Assembly (NCBI GenBank): GCA_949130485.1
Contig: OX422185.1
Coordinates: 7,975,127-8,039,126, forward strand
DNA from: Agelas oroides
Taxonomy: Eukaryota > Porifera > Demospongiae > Agelasida > Agelasidae
Direction: 5' to 3'
Length of the DNA: 64,000 bases
Shown: one piece after another, positions 43,495 to 55,984 of the stretch
How the letters are laid out: every line of letters begins with the position of its first letter
How positions within the stretch are numbered: the stretch's first letter is position 1
Program-made: the position numbers and the translations under genes
Notes under the pieces: generated by a model
Databases searched by the model: none
The model's input: only the letters and a program-made list of their open reading frames with translations
Told to the model about the DNA's origin: nothing

Positions 43495-43830
43495 TCATTC
43501 AGTGATCCTGAGGTATCTTTCAAGCTGTTCACTGATATCTACCTTGCAACAATTCAACTTTCTACTCGCTGGGTGACGCTTGCTAGTACAGTAATTGGAA
43601 TTCAAATTCAGAACGTCTGAGAATGAGACCATCTCTCCAGCCCCATTAGCTACATCATGAATTTTTGGATGAGTACAAATTGTTTGAGTGAAAACTATAT
43701 AGCACTTTCTTGAACAGCTAACCACCTCTGGCTTGATTCTACTAGCTGAAACCATAGATGAACTCTGTGTGAACCAGTCAAGTTCAAGACTACTTCTACA
43801 TGTCGAGCCGAGAGCTTTCTTCACCACCAT
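43495..43830 (-). CDS. Orphan ORF, 111 residues, not recognised
   Basis: Minus-strand frame with Met at 43830 and stop at 43495. Codon choice looks protein-like. Cys-rich parts (SCSRKCYIVF, SKRHPASRKLNCCK) and a VSFSDVLNLNSNYC stretch are visible. It has no signal peptide and no recognised domain. It may be a small intronless gene, a last exon, or a transposon remnant. Nothing around it helps. Confidence 0.3.
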   Translation of the reverse strand: MVVKKALGSTCRSSLELDWFTQSSSMVSASRIKPEVVSCSRKCYIVFTQTICTHPKIHDVANGAGEMVSFSDVLNLNSNYCTSKRHPASRKLNCCKVDISEQLERYLRITE

Positions 43831-46800
43831 TTATGTCTTTAGACTGCAGCCATTATAATTGCTAACAAACTGTATGAGAACCAGCTGCTATAATATTGTG
43901 TAGCACTTCATGGTATTATTTCAGTTACAGGTTAAATTGCTCCATAAATAGTCATCAAGAAATTACTTTCCAGACACTTCCCAAATAGACACACACTTTT
44001 AGAACCTGCAAGAGCATTAGAAGACAGCTTACCGCAGAGGAATTAAAGATTGTACAAAAAATCAAGCAAGGCCTCTACCTCCTTTGTGAAACCCCAAATG
44101 CACCCCCACTAATAACAAAATGTGACAATAGCTGTACCACATGTAAAGTACCAAACCCTGTAACAGAATACTGCTAAAGGAACATACAACAACTTTGAAT
44201 CACAACTCAGCCTGATTTTGAGTCATAAATATTTAATGAGGATAGTCAACCATGTTGGCGCTATTGAAATTTATTCCATTGTCTATGTTTTCCCATGGTG
44301 GCAACTGAAATCAACAAGGGGGCGTGTGCATTTGATGTGGCTTGCAGGCTTTTGTAGTTTGGCAAGGTGGAACTTTGAAGAAACCTTCCAACATTTGTAA
44401 AGCTTGCTGGAGTGGGCTTGAATGTTTTTGAGTATGCTGGAAATGTCAAGAGCCATCCCAGATGACAGGTGTCATCACACAGTTCTCTTCCAAAGTTACT
44501 CTAGAAAGGTGACTTTTCAGCTTCTTAGGCAGGGTCTGTTTTTGGGTTAGTGGGAATGCATGTAATTTGGCTCCAGTCTGGGTGCAATGACAGGGAGTAG
44601 GTTTTGCAGCCATAACTCCCTGGCCTAGAGGTAAACAGGAAAAAGCATAATATCTAGTCTTGTGGGGTGTGAGTTGAGTTTTCTGAACTGGCCTCAGTTT
44701 TAGTTGGGTTCAGTGGGGGTGTGTCTAATTTTTAAAGCCAACATTGCCAAATTGCTGTCAACTGTGAATTTTGCCCAGTAGCTGAGACTAAAAATGGAGT
44801 TTTTTTGGCATTGTCATGTAAAAGGAGCAGTTTGGTTCATATTTTTGTCAATCATGTGTTCAGTTTGACCTTGCCCATTTAGACGTCAACATGATTCAGG
44901 GACTCATGATCCAAGGTTTTCTACTTTAAAGATACTGTACCCTATAAAACATGGAATCTGTTGTGTAAGTGTTGTGTGGGCTTTACAGGTAGTGCATGTT
45001 ATTACATTGATGACATTATAGATTCAGTATGTAGCCATTCAGAAGAACTTTAAGCAAAAGACCAGCTAGCTAACTGGCTTCAGACATGCCTTTGTAGACA
45101 CTTTCAGCGGAAGTACCACACTCTCTCCAATATGTCCAAGTCCAACCGGTGAAATGCACTGAAGACTGAAGGAGTCCGAAGAGAAGAGAGAGCACTTGGA
45201 TCAAAGCAATATGGACAGAACATCACCCCATAACCCCCAGAACTTTAGCTTTTGTGTACTTTGCCATTCCTTTTTCTACTCTCCCGCTGTACTTTCTTCA
45301 GAGTTTACTACCCCCCTCCCTCCACCCTGGCTCTTCATTTCATAGTGTACCATTCTTAAGCTAAACTTTGGGTTAGCTATCACACAGAAAAATTATTTTG
45401 TCAAACAACTATCTGATTGCCCTCACAAAATACTGCAGCATCAGATGATGTCAGAATTCACAATCAGTTATACTCATACCCTGAGATATGTCCTTTGATT
45501 TAGGGAGAACTACATCAAGCTGATTACATCTCCCCAAATGCAGGGTGATCAGCATACCAGAGCCCCAAACAGTCAATTCAGACTGGTCCTCTCAGTAACA
45601 ACATGCAAGCCCCATACCAGTTTTATAGAGCTTGTAAACCTTAGCACCTCTCCCCATACCATTTAGTCCTAGCCCTTCCTCTTTACCATTTAGCCCCACC
45701 CCTACCTCCAGCCCAGCCCATACCTTCCCCACAGAACCAGCAGCCATCCCCACACAAGATACACAATTACCTGGCCTCTACAAATTGAAATAAGGATGTG
45801 CACAGAAGTGTTGGTGCTCCCTTACCCAATATCTCAACCACAGGTGGTATGAGTTGAATTTACAGGTGATGTATTTCATACTCACCACTCAAATTGCAGT
45901 ATTTCATTTAGCTATAGTATAAACTCATTTATACTAAAATCTACACCTACTATACCATCATCTTACAAACATGATCCCACAGATAGTAACCACTGAACAT
46001 CTGTGCGACAGTCACCTGTAGTATATCGAGCATGAAAGTTTTGTCATCTTTTTGAAGTGTAGTTGCTGCGACTTCCTCACAGATGTTCTGAGAGTGATTG
46101 GTGTATTTTTATTGGACAGCTTCCTCTCTGGTTGCTTATGCAATTTGCACTACATCTCATGACTACTACTGTCTCTACAGGTTGTCTGCAACCATGGAAA
46201 CCACTTTCTGTGGTTAAAACAACCAAATACAGAGACATATGCATCATTTGGTTGCAATTAGGACCGTTCAAAATCTGAGAAAAGGGCCTGGTATCCACTG
46301 TTCGCACATGCACTTAATTAGTGCATAAAGTTCACATGAAATTATGCATGGGTTAGTCAAATGACGGTCTCTATCGTGTGGTTATGAACTATGATGTGAC
46401 ATATATTATATGGCCAAAAGAAGTTAGCTATGCTCTCCTAGCCCTTTGCCCAGGAAGCGCTTATTGCTTGAACTGCGCTGTTGATGCAGGACGATCTTCA
46501 TACCACAATTAAGTGTAAGATATAACTTCGTAACACGAACTGATGATGACTTGCAAAATCCATAAACAGCCAGGTTTCCCTTGGATAAATGCTTCCTATA
46601 TACTTTCTTTTCGAGTGTTTGTATATCATACCATGCAGTAGTCTGTATAATTAAGCCACCAAGTCTCAGATGTAAACATGCAATTATGACTCACAATAGC
46701 AGACCCTCTTTCGTGCTTGTGTGAGGGTCAAGACTAGAAAGAGGGTGTGGTGTTCTTTGTGACATTTCTTGCCAAGCGGCAGTGTCATGTTTACCGTGTG

Positions 46801-46984
46801 CATGCATGCAGAAGTGGGGTTAAGCACTTGCCATTATTCTGGCAAGTTGGGCATGAAAAGCATGATTTATAAATAACAACCTGTAAACATACAAACAGTA
46901 TTTTATAGTATATATCTAACCCTAACTTAATGGAGGTGAAACCAGCTAAATTCTTCCATTTGGCTCCATTTTTGTTCAACCTCA
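43831..46984. other. Three-kilobase stretch without recognisable genes
   Basis: Only short frames occur. 45980-46040 has an ACTGAACATCTGTG motif similar to the array at 36855. A C-rich, purine-poor run at 45300-45330 and 45640-45740 is notable but not informative. The 46791-47108 minus frame overlaps repeat B. Confidence 0.35.
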
Positions 46985-47470
46985 AAATCGTAGTTGGAGA
47001 TACACAATTAAATATACAGGCAGCCGGCCCGATTACACATCTCACAACTCTGGCCATAAGTCCAAGACCAATTTGTCTAGAGTTAAGTTTTGATGCAAGA
47101 TTAAGCAATCCATGACCAAGGCAAGGAAATGAGGCTCGTGATTGAATGACAACAGGTAGATTTGTTGGAAAGGCACGGAACCCAACAACGGAAAGGAAGT
47201 GTACACTATAATCAGTGTATCAAGTGACATCACCCACAAAACAGTCTTGTTTTGCTTTCGTTGCATGCCTGTTCCTAGCCATATATAGCTTAGCGTGGAA
47301 AATGTAGTCAAAAGTGGAACTGGATTTGCCCACGCAACATGCCACAATGCATGTTTACTTTCACTTTCTATTTCCTTGCGTGCCCAACACTACACTTGCC
47401 CTTGTATAAACCACTTGTGGGTGTTTGTGACAATCAGTCATCTGGAACTCATGCAATCCACATAGCTCGG
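46985..47470. repeat. Dispersed repeat B, copy 2
   Basis: Direct copy of 40115-40615. Both copies keep a minus-strand stretch ARVVRCVI, but frames around it differ, so it is unlikely to be coding. Confidence 0.6.
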
Positions 47471-47848
47471 TCTTCTCTCCGGCTTCAGAGTAATCCTGGC
47501 CTGTCTAGGGTTTATTAAGACTCCAGATAGCATTTAGCTACCTGTATTAAAATTTCTCCTTGCCTTCTTCCTGCCTTCCCTCCTGAAGATTCTACAGTGC
47601 TTAATTGTCCCAGGGCTTCTGATTGTCTTCGGCTTTAAGAATCTGCCTGGAGTTAGGTGCCTTTGCCATTGCTACAAAAATGCATTCTTTGTTTGTTGAG
47701 AGACACCAAGTAAAGGCTTACAATACTTAGCTACTGCCTCTTTGTGAAAGGCTGTTAATGAGATTCATGACCAAACATATCAAACTTTACCCAACTGGTT
47801 TTTAATGAAATTATGGTCCATAATCAGATTCATAAGCCTTCTGATCAG

Positions 47849-48605
47849 GGTTAAGGTGGCAGACTGGCAGTGAAGTCTTTCGGCGGAGGTTAACGAAAAC
47901 ATAAACTTGGGTTACAGTCAGGACCAGGGTTACTCCTAGTTTCAGGGTTAGGGTTTGCTTTAGGGCAATCTTGCTTTGCCTAATTTTAAAAAGGGTTTTA
48001 GTAGCTCATTAATATATTCATGAACCCAAAATTGCCACTCAATGGACGCATCTACACACTCACTGTAGATAGCGTCCTAACCACCAATGTATCTCAAACC
48101 AATCTATGCCAGCTTTTGTTCAGAGCTACTCTCAAAGTCAGGCTAGACTCATGTTTGTCAATACTCTTGGAATGGACAACTTTGACTGCACCAAAATGAA
48201 TGCACATTTCCAAAAATTCACAGCTTGTCTACGGGAGGGGCTCATTCACGAGTGGAAGCAAGCATTACTAGCCCCACCTCTCCCCCTTATGTCGCTAAAC
48301 AACTCACGGCTCTGTTCCACACACAACCACCGTTCAGCTCCCTTGGGTACCAGAGCGTAGCACCAACGATAAATTGCATATTCTAGTTAAAGCCCAGCCC
48401 AGCACTCGAAGCACCTGGCCACGGTCACCAACTAGGCTGGGCATACGGCCGCGAGACCTGGGCCTACTCAACAAATACAGCCTTGGCCACTGTGGCCTTT
48501 CTGCTGCTTCTAGACACAAGCTTGCTTTCACAAGCAGGCATTACGCACTACTTACAGCTACTGACACTACAGCACTCTACTACAGCGCGTGTCACCTGCC
48601 TGGGT
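47849..48605. repeat. Dispersed repeat C, copy 1
   Basis: Matches 53290-54015 over about 730 bp in direct orientation, at roughly 90 percent by eye. Shared pieces include TCGGCGGAGGTTAACGAAAA, GGTTTAGTAGCTCATTAATA-type sequence and CTTGCTTTCACAAGCAGG. Both copies hold an open frame of about 84 codons, but most differences between copies change the amino acid, which argues against selection on a protein. Confidence 0.65.
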
Positions 48606-49072
48606 AACCTGGCTGATGTTAATTGGTAAGCTGTTCCAGTCCTGGACCCCCCGGAAGCTGAATGATTTCTTGAAAAAGTCTGTCTTTGGTCTACTTAGTT
48701 GTAACTTGTTGTTCCCTCTTGTACCATGATTGTTCACTCTAACTCTCTCACATGACACATCACCAGCATCATCCTCGCCATGCAGCTCTGAAACCGCCAA
48801 CGGTGTACAGTGGAACCCTGCCTTACAGACACAGCCATCTATGATATTGCGGACACTTTGTTTGGCCCTGAATGTATTTACATAATTATGTTTGTGTACA
48901 AACAAACCCCCTGAAATGCGGAAACCTCCATATTCTGTAAAGTGGACAGGTTTCCCAGTCCCAATAGTACCTGAACTGTACAAAATTCACTCCATAATCC
49001 GGATGCTTGTCTACCGCTTTCGTAAAATTGTGCGCCACCTTTGGTGGGTTCAAAGGCTGGGCGTATTAGCAT
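48606..49072 (-). pseudogene. LINE C-terminal fragment interrupted by a MITE
   Basis: On the minus strand, 48805 down to 48612 reads ELHGEDDAGDVSCERVRVNN, HGTRGNNKLQLSRPKTDFF and FRGVQDWNSLPINI, the usual last residues of LINE-type RT ORFs. The upstream half is cut off by the pogo-like element that begins at 48808. Confidence 0.55.
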
Positions 49073-49269
49073 AGTTGCTCATCGTGCTAACCTTTCTCAA
49101 CATTGTACAGCAACGGAAAGGTCCAAAAATGTGGCCTCGTAGTGCTCACCTGAGTACACATTACCACCCCAACCAGAAGTATACCAGAAGCCCCTGAGAT
49201 ATGGATACCACCCTATTATGGACACACAGCGGTGGTCCCAATGGTGTCCACTTTAGAGGGGTTCCACTG
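48808..49269. mobile_element. pogo/Tigger-like MITE in a TA target
   Basis: Left end TA|CAGTGGAACCCTGCC and right end GGGGTTCCACTG|TA form inverted repeats flanked by TA. Inside, pairs such as AAAGTGGACA and TGTCCACTTT recur. CAGTGGAACC(C) ends with TA duplication are typical of Tigger/pogo MITEs. 462 bp, no transposase. Confidence 0.65.
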
Positions 49270-49424
49270 TAGTACCTAATTATTTGTTCTCCATTTAGCT
49301 ACTTCCAGAGGATACAGCTATTTATAATCATGATGTATGTGTTCTCACTTAGTAGTTACTAAGCAGGGCAGCCTACATACCACTTGTAGCTTAGCTTGTA
49401 TCAAGGGCAGTCTGGGGCCATGCA

Positions 49425-49945
49425 TCCTCAGGAAAATGTTGTTAAATTAGACGCTAGGAGATTGCTTCTGAGGCCATTTTTAGGCCCCAAATCTCGTATG
49501 TTATCAAACAGAATGTCAATAGTTGCTACACATACTCTCTGTGAGGGAGTGATTGCAGATTGTGCGTAACTTAGTGCACATAGTAGCTACATACGGAGGG
49601 CATGCCCCCACAGCAAAACATTTGCTCAGAGATCGCTTCTTAGCTGTGATCATAGGCAAGCAGGATTCAGATTCACATTGAGTACTGAATGAGTAGTCTT
49701 GTTCCCAGGCTCCCGCCCAGCTTTCCGTCACTGACACTATGTACAGCAAACGATGGAAAGCTGGACGGGGCGTGGGGAACGAGGCTAGTGATTTCAGATG
49801 CCACGTATGAACTTAGCTCCACACACTTGCCACTGGCAGCTCGAGCTTTGTCGCAGTAAGGAATGGCCATCAAGTAAACCGAAATGACTGAAAATCCTAA
49901 TACAACATTACCTTTTTTCAGTGAAATTTCCATGATGATGGGCAG
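49425..49945. repeat. Dispersed repeat D, copy 2
   Basis: Inverted relative to 34560-35765 and lacking the MULE-like insertion. It contains an inner hairpin element at 49694-49788 (CCCGCCCAGCTTTCCGTC against GATGGAAAGCTGGACGGG) with CTTGTTCCCAGG/GGGAACGAGGCTAG ends. Confidence 0.6.
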
Positions 49946-50515
49946 CCGTTTTCCTTGTTTTTATACGTACGACTTCAAAGTGCACACATGTACGTTTAGC
50001 ATGTATAGCCACTAGCTATACGTGCTACAGTCTCTTCAGCTTGTCTGAAAGCAGGGTAACCACAGTCTGGTCAAAATGATTAAGGACTCTTCTTTACAAA
50101 GTAGCTTGCACTGACAAGATGTAAGATAGGTATTTATTTTGATAGGAATAATTGCAAAAGGCAACCAAAAGCAAAGTGGCCCAGATGATCATACCTTACA
50201 AACCACTAAACATCTGTGAGGGAGTCACTAAAATTGCATTTCAATGGTTGCAGTAACAAGGTTGTAAGATGTTCCATGATAGCTTCCTTTTGAGTTGATT
50301 AGTCCCTAGACCTACTGTCTCATAAGCTTGTCAGTAACCAATTTGTTTCCCATGTTGCTGTAAAACCTCACAAAAGTAACTTTCAATAATGTAATTACCT
50401 AACATATTTTCCGAGAAAGTTAAATTGCCTGTGGCATTTACAGACATGTAGCTGAATTAAGGTTCCCAGCCTCAAGATGTAGCTGAACCACATTTGTGCC
50501 AGAGGTTCTCAGGCA
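49946..50515. other. Non-coding stretch
   Basis: Nothing recognised beyond short frames. GTCTCTTCAGCTTGTCTG at 50029 and GTCTCCTCAGTTTGTCTG at 1360 are alike, hinting at one more low-copy repeat. Confidence 0.3.
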
Positions 50516-50516
50516 T

Positions 50517-51290
50517 ATTAAGGCCTGGCTCAATAATTTTGCGTGATACGGAGAGATTACGATAATATGTCATTGGTTCACGGAAGTGACCTCGCGGTTG
50601 CAATGCGAAGTAGCTTTGTTTTGCGCTTGCTTTTGTGATTCAGCGATGAAACTAGAACGAAGTTAATAGTTGTTTGGAATCTACAGTGGATCGGTAGGTC
50701 ATGGCACAGAGAATTAGTCTTCGTCCCCCTTTAAATCTCGTGCCTAGCTCATGAGAATGGCAGAGTTGGTGTCGAGATGGCGATGGTGATACCGAGACGG
50801 AGTTCTTGCAGCTGTTGCAGGAGTCCGTTTGTACCTTCTGGAGGAAGGTACCCATGTTTACTCTACAATTTTATTTTGGGAAATCGGCAGCAGGCTGCAG
50901 TCTTTGGGCAAGCCAAAAAGCGCCTGGACCACACCCCCAAGAAGGCCTCTTTCGTCAGTTCTGAACAAACGCAGCTATGTTTCAAGTTTCCCAAAATAAA
51001 ATCAGGTAAGTGACATTGTACTTAGCCTTCATGCAAAATTTCATGCTCAAAAGTGCTCTCTAACATCTCCGGAATTGCTGCTTTAGTACCCGCAACAGAC
51101 ATATTGTCAACGACTGTACAGCATCACGTGATAAATGGGCGTGGTCAATGATGAAGCCTTATGAATTCACACTGGTGGACCTTCGCTTGAGTGCAGACTA
51201 GAACAGTATGTCACTTTTATGTGCAAAGATATAGTATCACAAAGATGACAAACATTTTTGTCAAAAACAAGTTGAGCCAGGCCTTAATAT
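50517..51290. mobile_element. TIR element carrying an exon-like ORF
   Basis: Left end TTAAGGCCTGGCTCAATAATTTTG and right end AAACAAGTTGAGCCAGGCCTTAA are inverted repeats of about 20 bp, enclosing 770 bp. The interior is GC-richer than its surroundings and contains the exon-like frame at 50777-51005. Confidence 0.6.
50777..51005 (+). CDS. Exon-like ORF with splice donor, inside a TIR element
   Basis: Starts ATGGCGATGG in a good initiation context and runs 76 codons to a strong donor, TCAG|GTAAGTGA at 51006. A CSCCRSPFVPSGG stretch and a basic segment (QAKKRLDHTPKKASF) are visible. No domain is recognised, though the Cys-rich N-terminus could be part of a zinc-binding module. Position within inverted repeats suggests a first exon captured by a transposon, or an element that supplies first exons. 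Confidence 0.4.
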
Positions 51291-53289
51291 ACCTGAGTTG
51301 TCATGATAGTTATGTGCACACACATGCATAAACACAGAAGGACAAGCATACAAACACACTGGGACAGATGCCAACAAATACCAACTTGCTAGACCAATCT
51401 TGAAATCAAACATTGTGCTCAGCACAGGTGTGCCTTGAGGCAGTAGAGTTTTTCAAGGGTGATGTTTGTGCCACAGCACAGGAAGAGTCCTCAGACAATT
51501 AAAGATGGAGGCTGCCAGCCCGATAACCAATCCAATACACACAAGCATAAGACTTCCAGTGAAGGAGCCTGTGGTTAAATCAGTACACAACACGTTTACA
51601 CCATGTGTGTATGCATTCCCCTAACCAATACTTACTGGAAGTTTCATTTTGGTACTAGAGACTATATAAAAGAAATTAAGCTATGGAGCAAATCAACCAC
51701 AATGCATTGCTGATCTTTGGAACAGATGTGCACTTTGCAAATTGAATTAATGGCTACATAGCTTTTTCAAATTCTGCGACCAGGTGTACAATAATCTGGA
51801 TCATGTTTGTTTTTGTATACAATTAGTCTCTGGTACCCAATTAAATGATTTCACCACATTCTCTTCAGCCTGTCTGCAACCATTATTATCCATAGTTGAA
51901 TCTAGAGGTTTCCAGAAAGGACAACTCTGGCTGAGCCGCCAGTGCTCTGTCACTGAGCCATGACAGCTGGACAACCACCAACCCCACAGCCGGACAACCA
52001 CCAATCCCCACAATCCTCTATATGTACTGGGTTCGACTCCCGGCAGCTGCCACCCTTTTCACTTTCTATTTTCACCTCATAACATCTCAATTCCTTTAAT
52101 TCCAGGTGAGGAAAGATGCTCTGGGCAACTTGTGTATAGTTTGCAGTGGGCATACATACATGGGATATCAAGACAAACATAACTGATCTCTGCATATTGC
52201 ACACCACTTGTTGCCTGGTATTTCTTTTCAGAGGGAGTGTTTGTGTTTGTCTTATGTTGACAGCGATTAAAATTTCATTGGCTTCTCACCTCATTCTTCA
52301 TAACAGAAAGTATGTTTCCAATCTACACATGTAACACACAATATTTTAAACTAAGAGCCAAATTGTAAGGAGAAAGTTTTCTGGAGCTAGCTTTAGTCTA
52401 CTTCTGAAGCTTCATTTATGACTTCCACAGTTTTATTTATGTCTTTTGGAGATTTGTTTGCAGCAGAGTAATGTACAAAATATGATTTCCACTTCGGCTT
52501 GGATCTAGTACTTGAAACTTAAGCCAAAGCTTATTGGACACATTCTCTGTGGGTTCATGACGTCAACCACACCCACTCATTAGTGAGCTTTGAATGGTCA
52601 GGGCTCTCTGATCAGTGAACACTCCTCCTGACTGAAAACTGCGTACAGTCCCAGAATGGTACCCAATTGTGCTAACAAGGTGAGAAATGGTTCAGCCAGT
52701 GCCGACCAAGACCCTTCTACAGCCAGCCAGGGCAGCCACCATGTACACAGCATGTCTTGAATATGCCTGCCCACCTCCCCCTATCCCACCTTTTTTGCTA
52801 GTGGTTTGCGCCAACTGATAACATGTGGCCAAAGTCAGAGATGCCAAAAGGCGTCATCAGTGGTTAAGACATTTGTAATATCACTCATACTATACTATCA
52901 CCACTCTCACTGGCCACTGCCTGCTTCACTGCTGTCATGGATACTCTGTTATCACTAATATCACAATAATACTTGTAGTACATTGTGAGGTGGGCCTGAG
53001 GCTAAGGCTTCACCATTACATTACCAAATTATAACATACAAATCATGTACATCTGTAGCTAGCAAGGATTATGTTCGACCTCCTGCTGACCTCTGTTGAC
53101 TCTGGACACGCTGCCTGGTTCGTCATGCAGAGTTCTTACACAAATAGGAGCAGTCGCTATGCAAGCCAAATACCTATTCAGTGAAATTAGCCACAGCCAT
53201 TCCTCTTGTCTATCCCCAGCTAAGTCTAAGACAGATTGCTCCCTAATTGTTGAGTGCAGCAAAGCGTAGCAAGGCTTAGTAATTGTAGC
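51291..53289. other. Non-coding stretch with a tRNA-like T arm
   Basis: 52025-52050 contains CTGGGTTCGACTCCCGG, a good B-box/T-arm, but no A box at the right distance on the same strand. 51935-51962 on the minus strand has a D-arm-like GCTCAGTGACAGAGC. 51960-52010 holds a short CGGACAACCACCAA tandem. Together these may be a broken SINE. No gene seen. Confidence 0.3.
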
Positions 53290-54015
53290 ATTAAGGTGGC
53301 GGTGGAAGTCTCTCGGCGGAGGTTAACGAAAACATAAACCTGGGTTACAGTCAGGACCAGTGTTACTCCTAGTTTTCAGGGTTAGGGTTTGGTTTAGGGC
53401 AATCTTGTTTGCATAATTTTAAAAAGGGTTTTAGTAGCTCATTAATATATTCATGAACCCAAAATTGCCACTCAATGGACGCATCTACATGCTCACATAG
53501 GTAGCGTCCTAACCACCAATGTATCTCAAATCAGTCTGTGCAAGCTTTTGTTCAGAGCTACTCTCAAAGTCAGGCTAGACTCATGTTTGTCACTACTCTT
53601 GGAATGGACAACTTTGACTGCACCAAAATGAATGCACATTTCAAAAAAATCACAGCTTGTCTACGGGAGGGGCTCATTCACAAGTGCAAGCAAGCATTAC
53701 TAGCCCCACTTCTACCCCTTATGTCGCTAAACAACTCACGGCTCTGTTCTACACACAACCACTCTTTAGCTTTCTTCTCTACGGCAACGTAGTACCAACG
53801 ATATATTGCACATTCTAGTTAAAGCCCAGCCCACCACATGAAGCACCGGGCCACGATCACCTACTAGGCTTCGCATACAATCGCAAGACCTGGGCCTGCC
53901 CAATGAGTACAGTCCTGGCCACTGTGGCCTTTCTGCTGCTTCTAGACACAAGCTTGCTTTCACAAGCAGGTACTACGTACTACTCACAGCTACTGACACT
54001 ACAGCACTCTACTAA
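53290..54015. repeat. Dispersed repeat C, copy 2
   Basis: Direct copy of 47849-48605. It lies next to a T-rich run (54020-54070) that may be the end of the element. Confidence 0.65.
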
Positions 54016-54800
54016 ACTCCTTCTTTGTTTTTGTTTTTTTGTTGTTTGGTTTTTTTCTTTTTTTTTAAAGTCGATGTAAGCTTATCTTCAAAGTTCCGAC
54101 CAGGTTCCACCAGGCCACATCTTAACTAACTTAATTATAAACTGATTATTGGATGCCAATGCTGACAGGAAATGGGGAAAATCCCCAATTTTACGGACAG
54201 TGAACGGATGAAGACTCCCAAAGCTGATGGTTTGCTACTAGTTTAACAAGACAAAGCCGTCTATCAGCTTGGATTCCAGGTTTGTCAACCTTGAAAGTAC
54301 AGGGTTCTCTGCCACCTTAATTAACATAACAGGGCTTACTTGTAGTCATGTTGTAAGCATGAGCAAGCGGTTGAGCAAGCTCATTCAACTCAATTGCTCA
54401 TGATCTTGATCCTAGATAGCACTACTAAGCCAGTGAGCAAGTTCAGAGTGAACATCCAGCTCAATTTCCTGATCTTAATCATAAATAATGGTACTGCACA
54501 AGCAAGTGAGGTCGGTATAAACATCCAGCTTCATCTATAATTATCGCTTGGCACTTTCCGGATCCCACTTATGAGGGTTGCAGTCTATCTGCCGTAATCA
54601 AACTCATATCACTCAGCAGGTCTGGACTGTATCTTGCTGAAGGAAGGCTAAGCACTGGCTTTCCACAGAGGCCTTTCAACAGCTTCTGTTCAGGGACCAT
54701 CTGGTATTGCAGTCTGTCGCTGAGTGTCTGCCTCAATCAGTGTACTTCACAACAAAATTATATAAACAGTGCACGGCCAAGCTCTTTTTTGCACACAACA
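54016..54800. other. Non-coding stretch
   Basis: A poly-T rich run, then unremarkable sequence. No gene seen. Confidence 0.3.
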
Positions 54801-54801
54801 C

Positions 54802-55369
54802 TGCAGTGGCATAGCTACACCCGGGCCCATACAGGCCCAGGCCCTGGTGAATTTCTGAGTGCCCTGGTAAATCATGTGAGGTCAACTTACCTGAACCACA
54901 ACAGCATTGCTGTATATAGAATTATGTCATGTAGCTGCCAATGCCGCTTAGGCCAGGCAAACTAGATTTGTTGTTTCGCATCAGCCACTTGCTTGATTTG
55001 CGTGCGGGCGGGCGGTGATTATTCATTATCTGTTACAAGCAAACGCTATACACGCATGGCAAATCCACCGCGCTACGGCCATTAAAAGTGGGCGTGTCAT
55101 TGCCGGGAAGGCAATAATGACAGTTGAGGCGGCAGGTCTCGAAGGAAGCGGGCGCTGATGCGAAACAATAAATCCAGTTTGCCTGGCCTTATCTACGATT
55201 TTCGCTTACCTCCTTTACCCGTCAACTTCAGCAGCAAATATGAGCGCCGAGTGCGAGCTACGCTGTCTCAGAAGGCCCCAGAATGCATCTCAGAGCACCT
55301 AAAATTTGAAAAAATTTTTACGCCCACCAAGTGCCCAGGTAATTGCTGAACTCTGGCTATGCCACTGCA
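54802..55369. mobile_element. TIR element with a nested fold-back
   Basis: Outer ends TGCAGTGGCATAGC (54802) and GCTATGCCACTGCA (55369) are perfect inverted repeats. Nested inside, 54950-55190 is a second fold-back with AGGCCAGGCAAACTAGATT and its mirror AATCCAGTTTGCCTGGCCT; GTTTCGCATCAGC/GCTGATGCGAAAC also pair. Short frames here are not credible genes. Confidence 0.6.
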
Positions 55370-55659
55370 ACACTGTCTATATGCATGTATCCTAGTTGAC
55401 TGGTTAAGCTACTTGGAATACCAAGTGGAGAAATATACCTTCACCAGTGGTGGCCTTCCCAAACTTTCTCATGTTCAAACGTGGGGACTTTTCCATGCTC
55501 ACGAATACTTCACAGGGTCAAGGGGGGTGATGCACTGTTCCAGTAAAATGAAGAATACATGGACACTTATGTTGATGGTGGCACTGTCAAGATGCTGGCA
55601 TTACTTGAAAGTATTCTCACTGTACTATTAAGGTTCCTTTTGGTAGCCTATCTATCTAC

Positions 55660-55984
55660 ATAGGCGCTGGAAGCACTTCAAATTTGGGGGGGCACAGTTG
55701 TAGCGCAGCGGCCGCTTTGTGGCCGTAGGGAGGGGTGCGGGAGGGGCGTGGTAGCTCAGAGTGTACCGTACTTGAAAAGGTCAGAATGGCCGCGAGACTA
55801 CAGGAAGCTAACCCACTTCTTCCATTCGCAACCTGGTAACGTTACAAGGTGTGTACTTTTTACCTCAGTGTCACTTGTTTTCTTAGCTGCAGGTAGCCAA
55901 GTGTCCCCCCACCCCCCCCCCCCCCCAGCCTCAAGGTTTGGGGGGCGGGCACGTGCCCCCCCGCCCCCCGGTTCCGTCGCCTAT
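55660..55984. mobile_element. MITE with ATAGGCGCTGG ends and G/C runs
   Basis: Left end ATAGGCGCTGGAAGC..GGGGGGGCAC, right end GTGCCCCCCC..TTCCGTCGCCTAT. A long C-run at 55907-55926 lies inside. About 325 bp. Confidence 0.5.

Noticed and set aside
51935-52052. tRNA-like SINE
   Set aside because: D-arm-like and T-arm-like parts are on opposite strands, so no consistent tRNA or Pol III promoter.
48106-53792. Two similar ORFs at 48106-48360 and 53538-53792
   Set aside because: They are copies of dispersed repeat C, and nearly all differences between them change amino acids, so there is no sign of selection on a protein.
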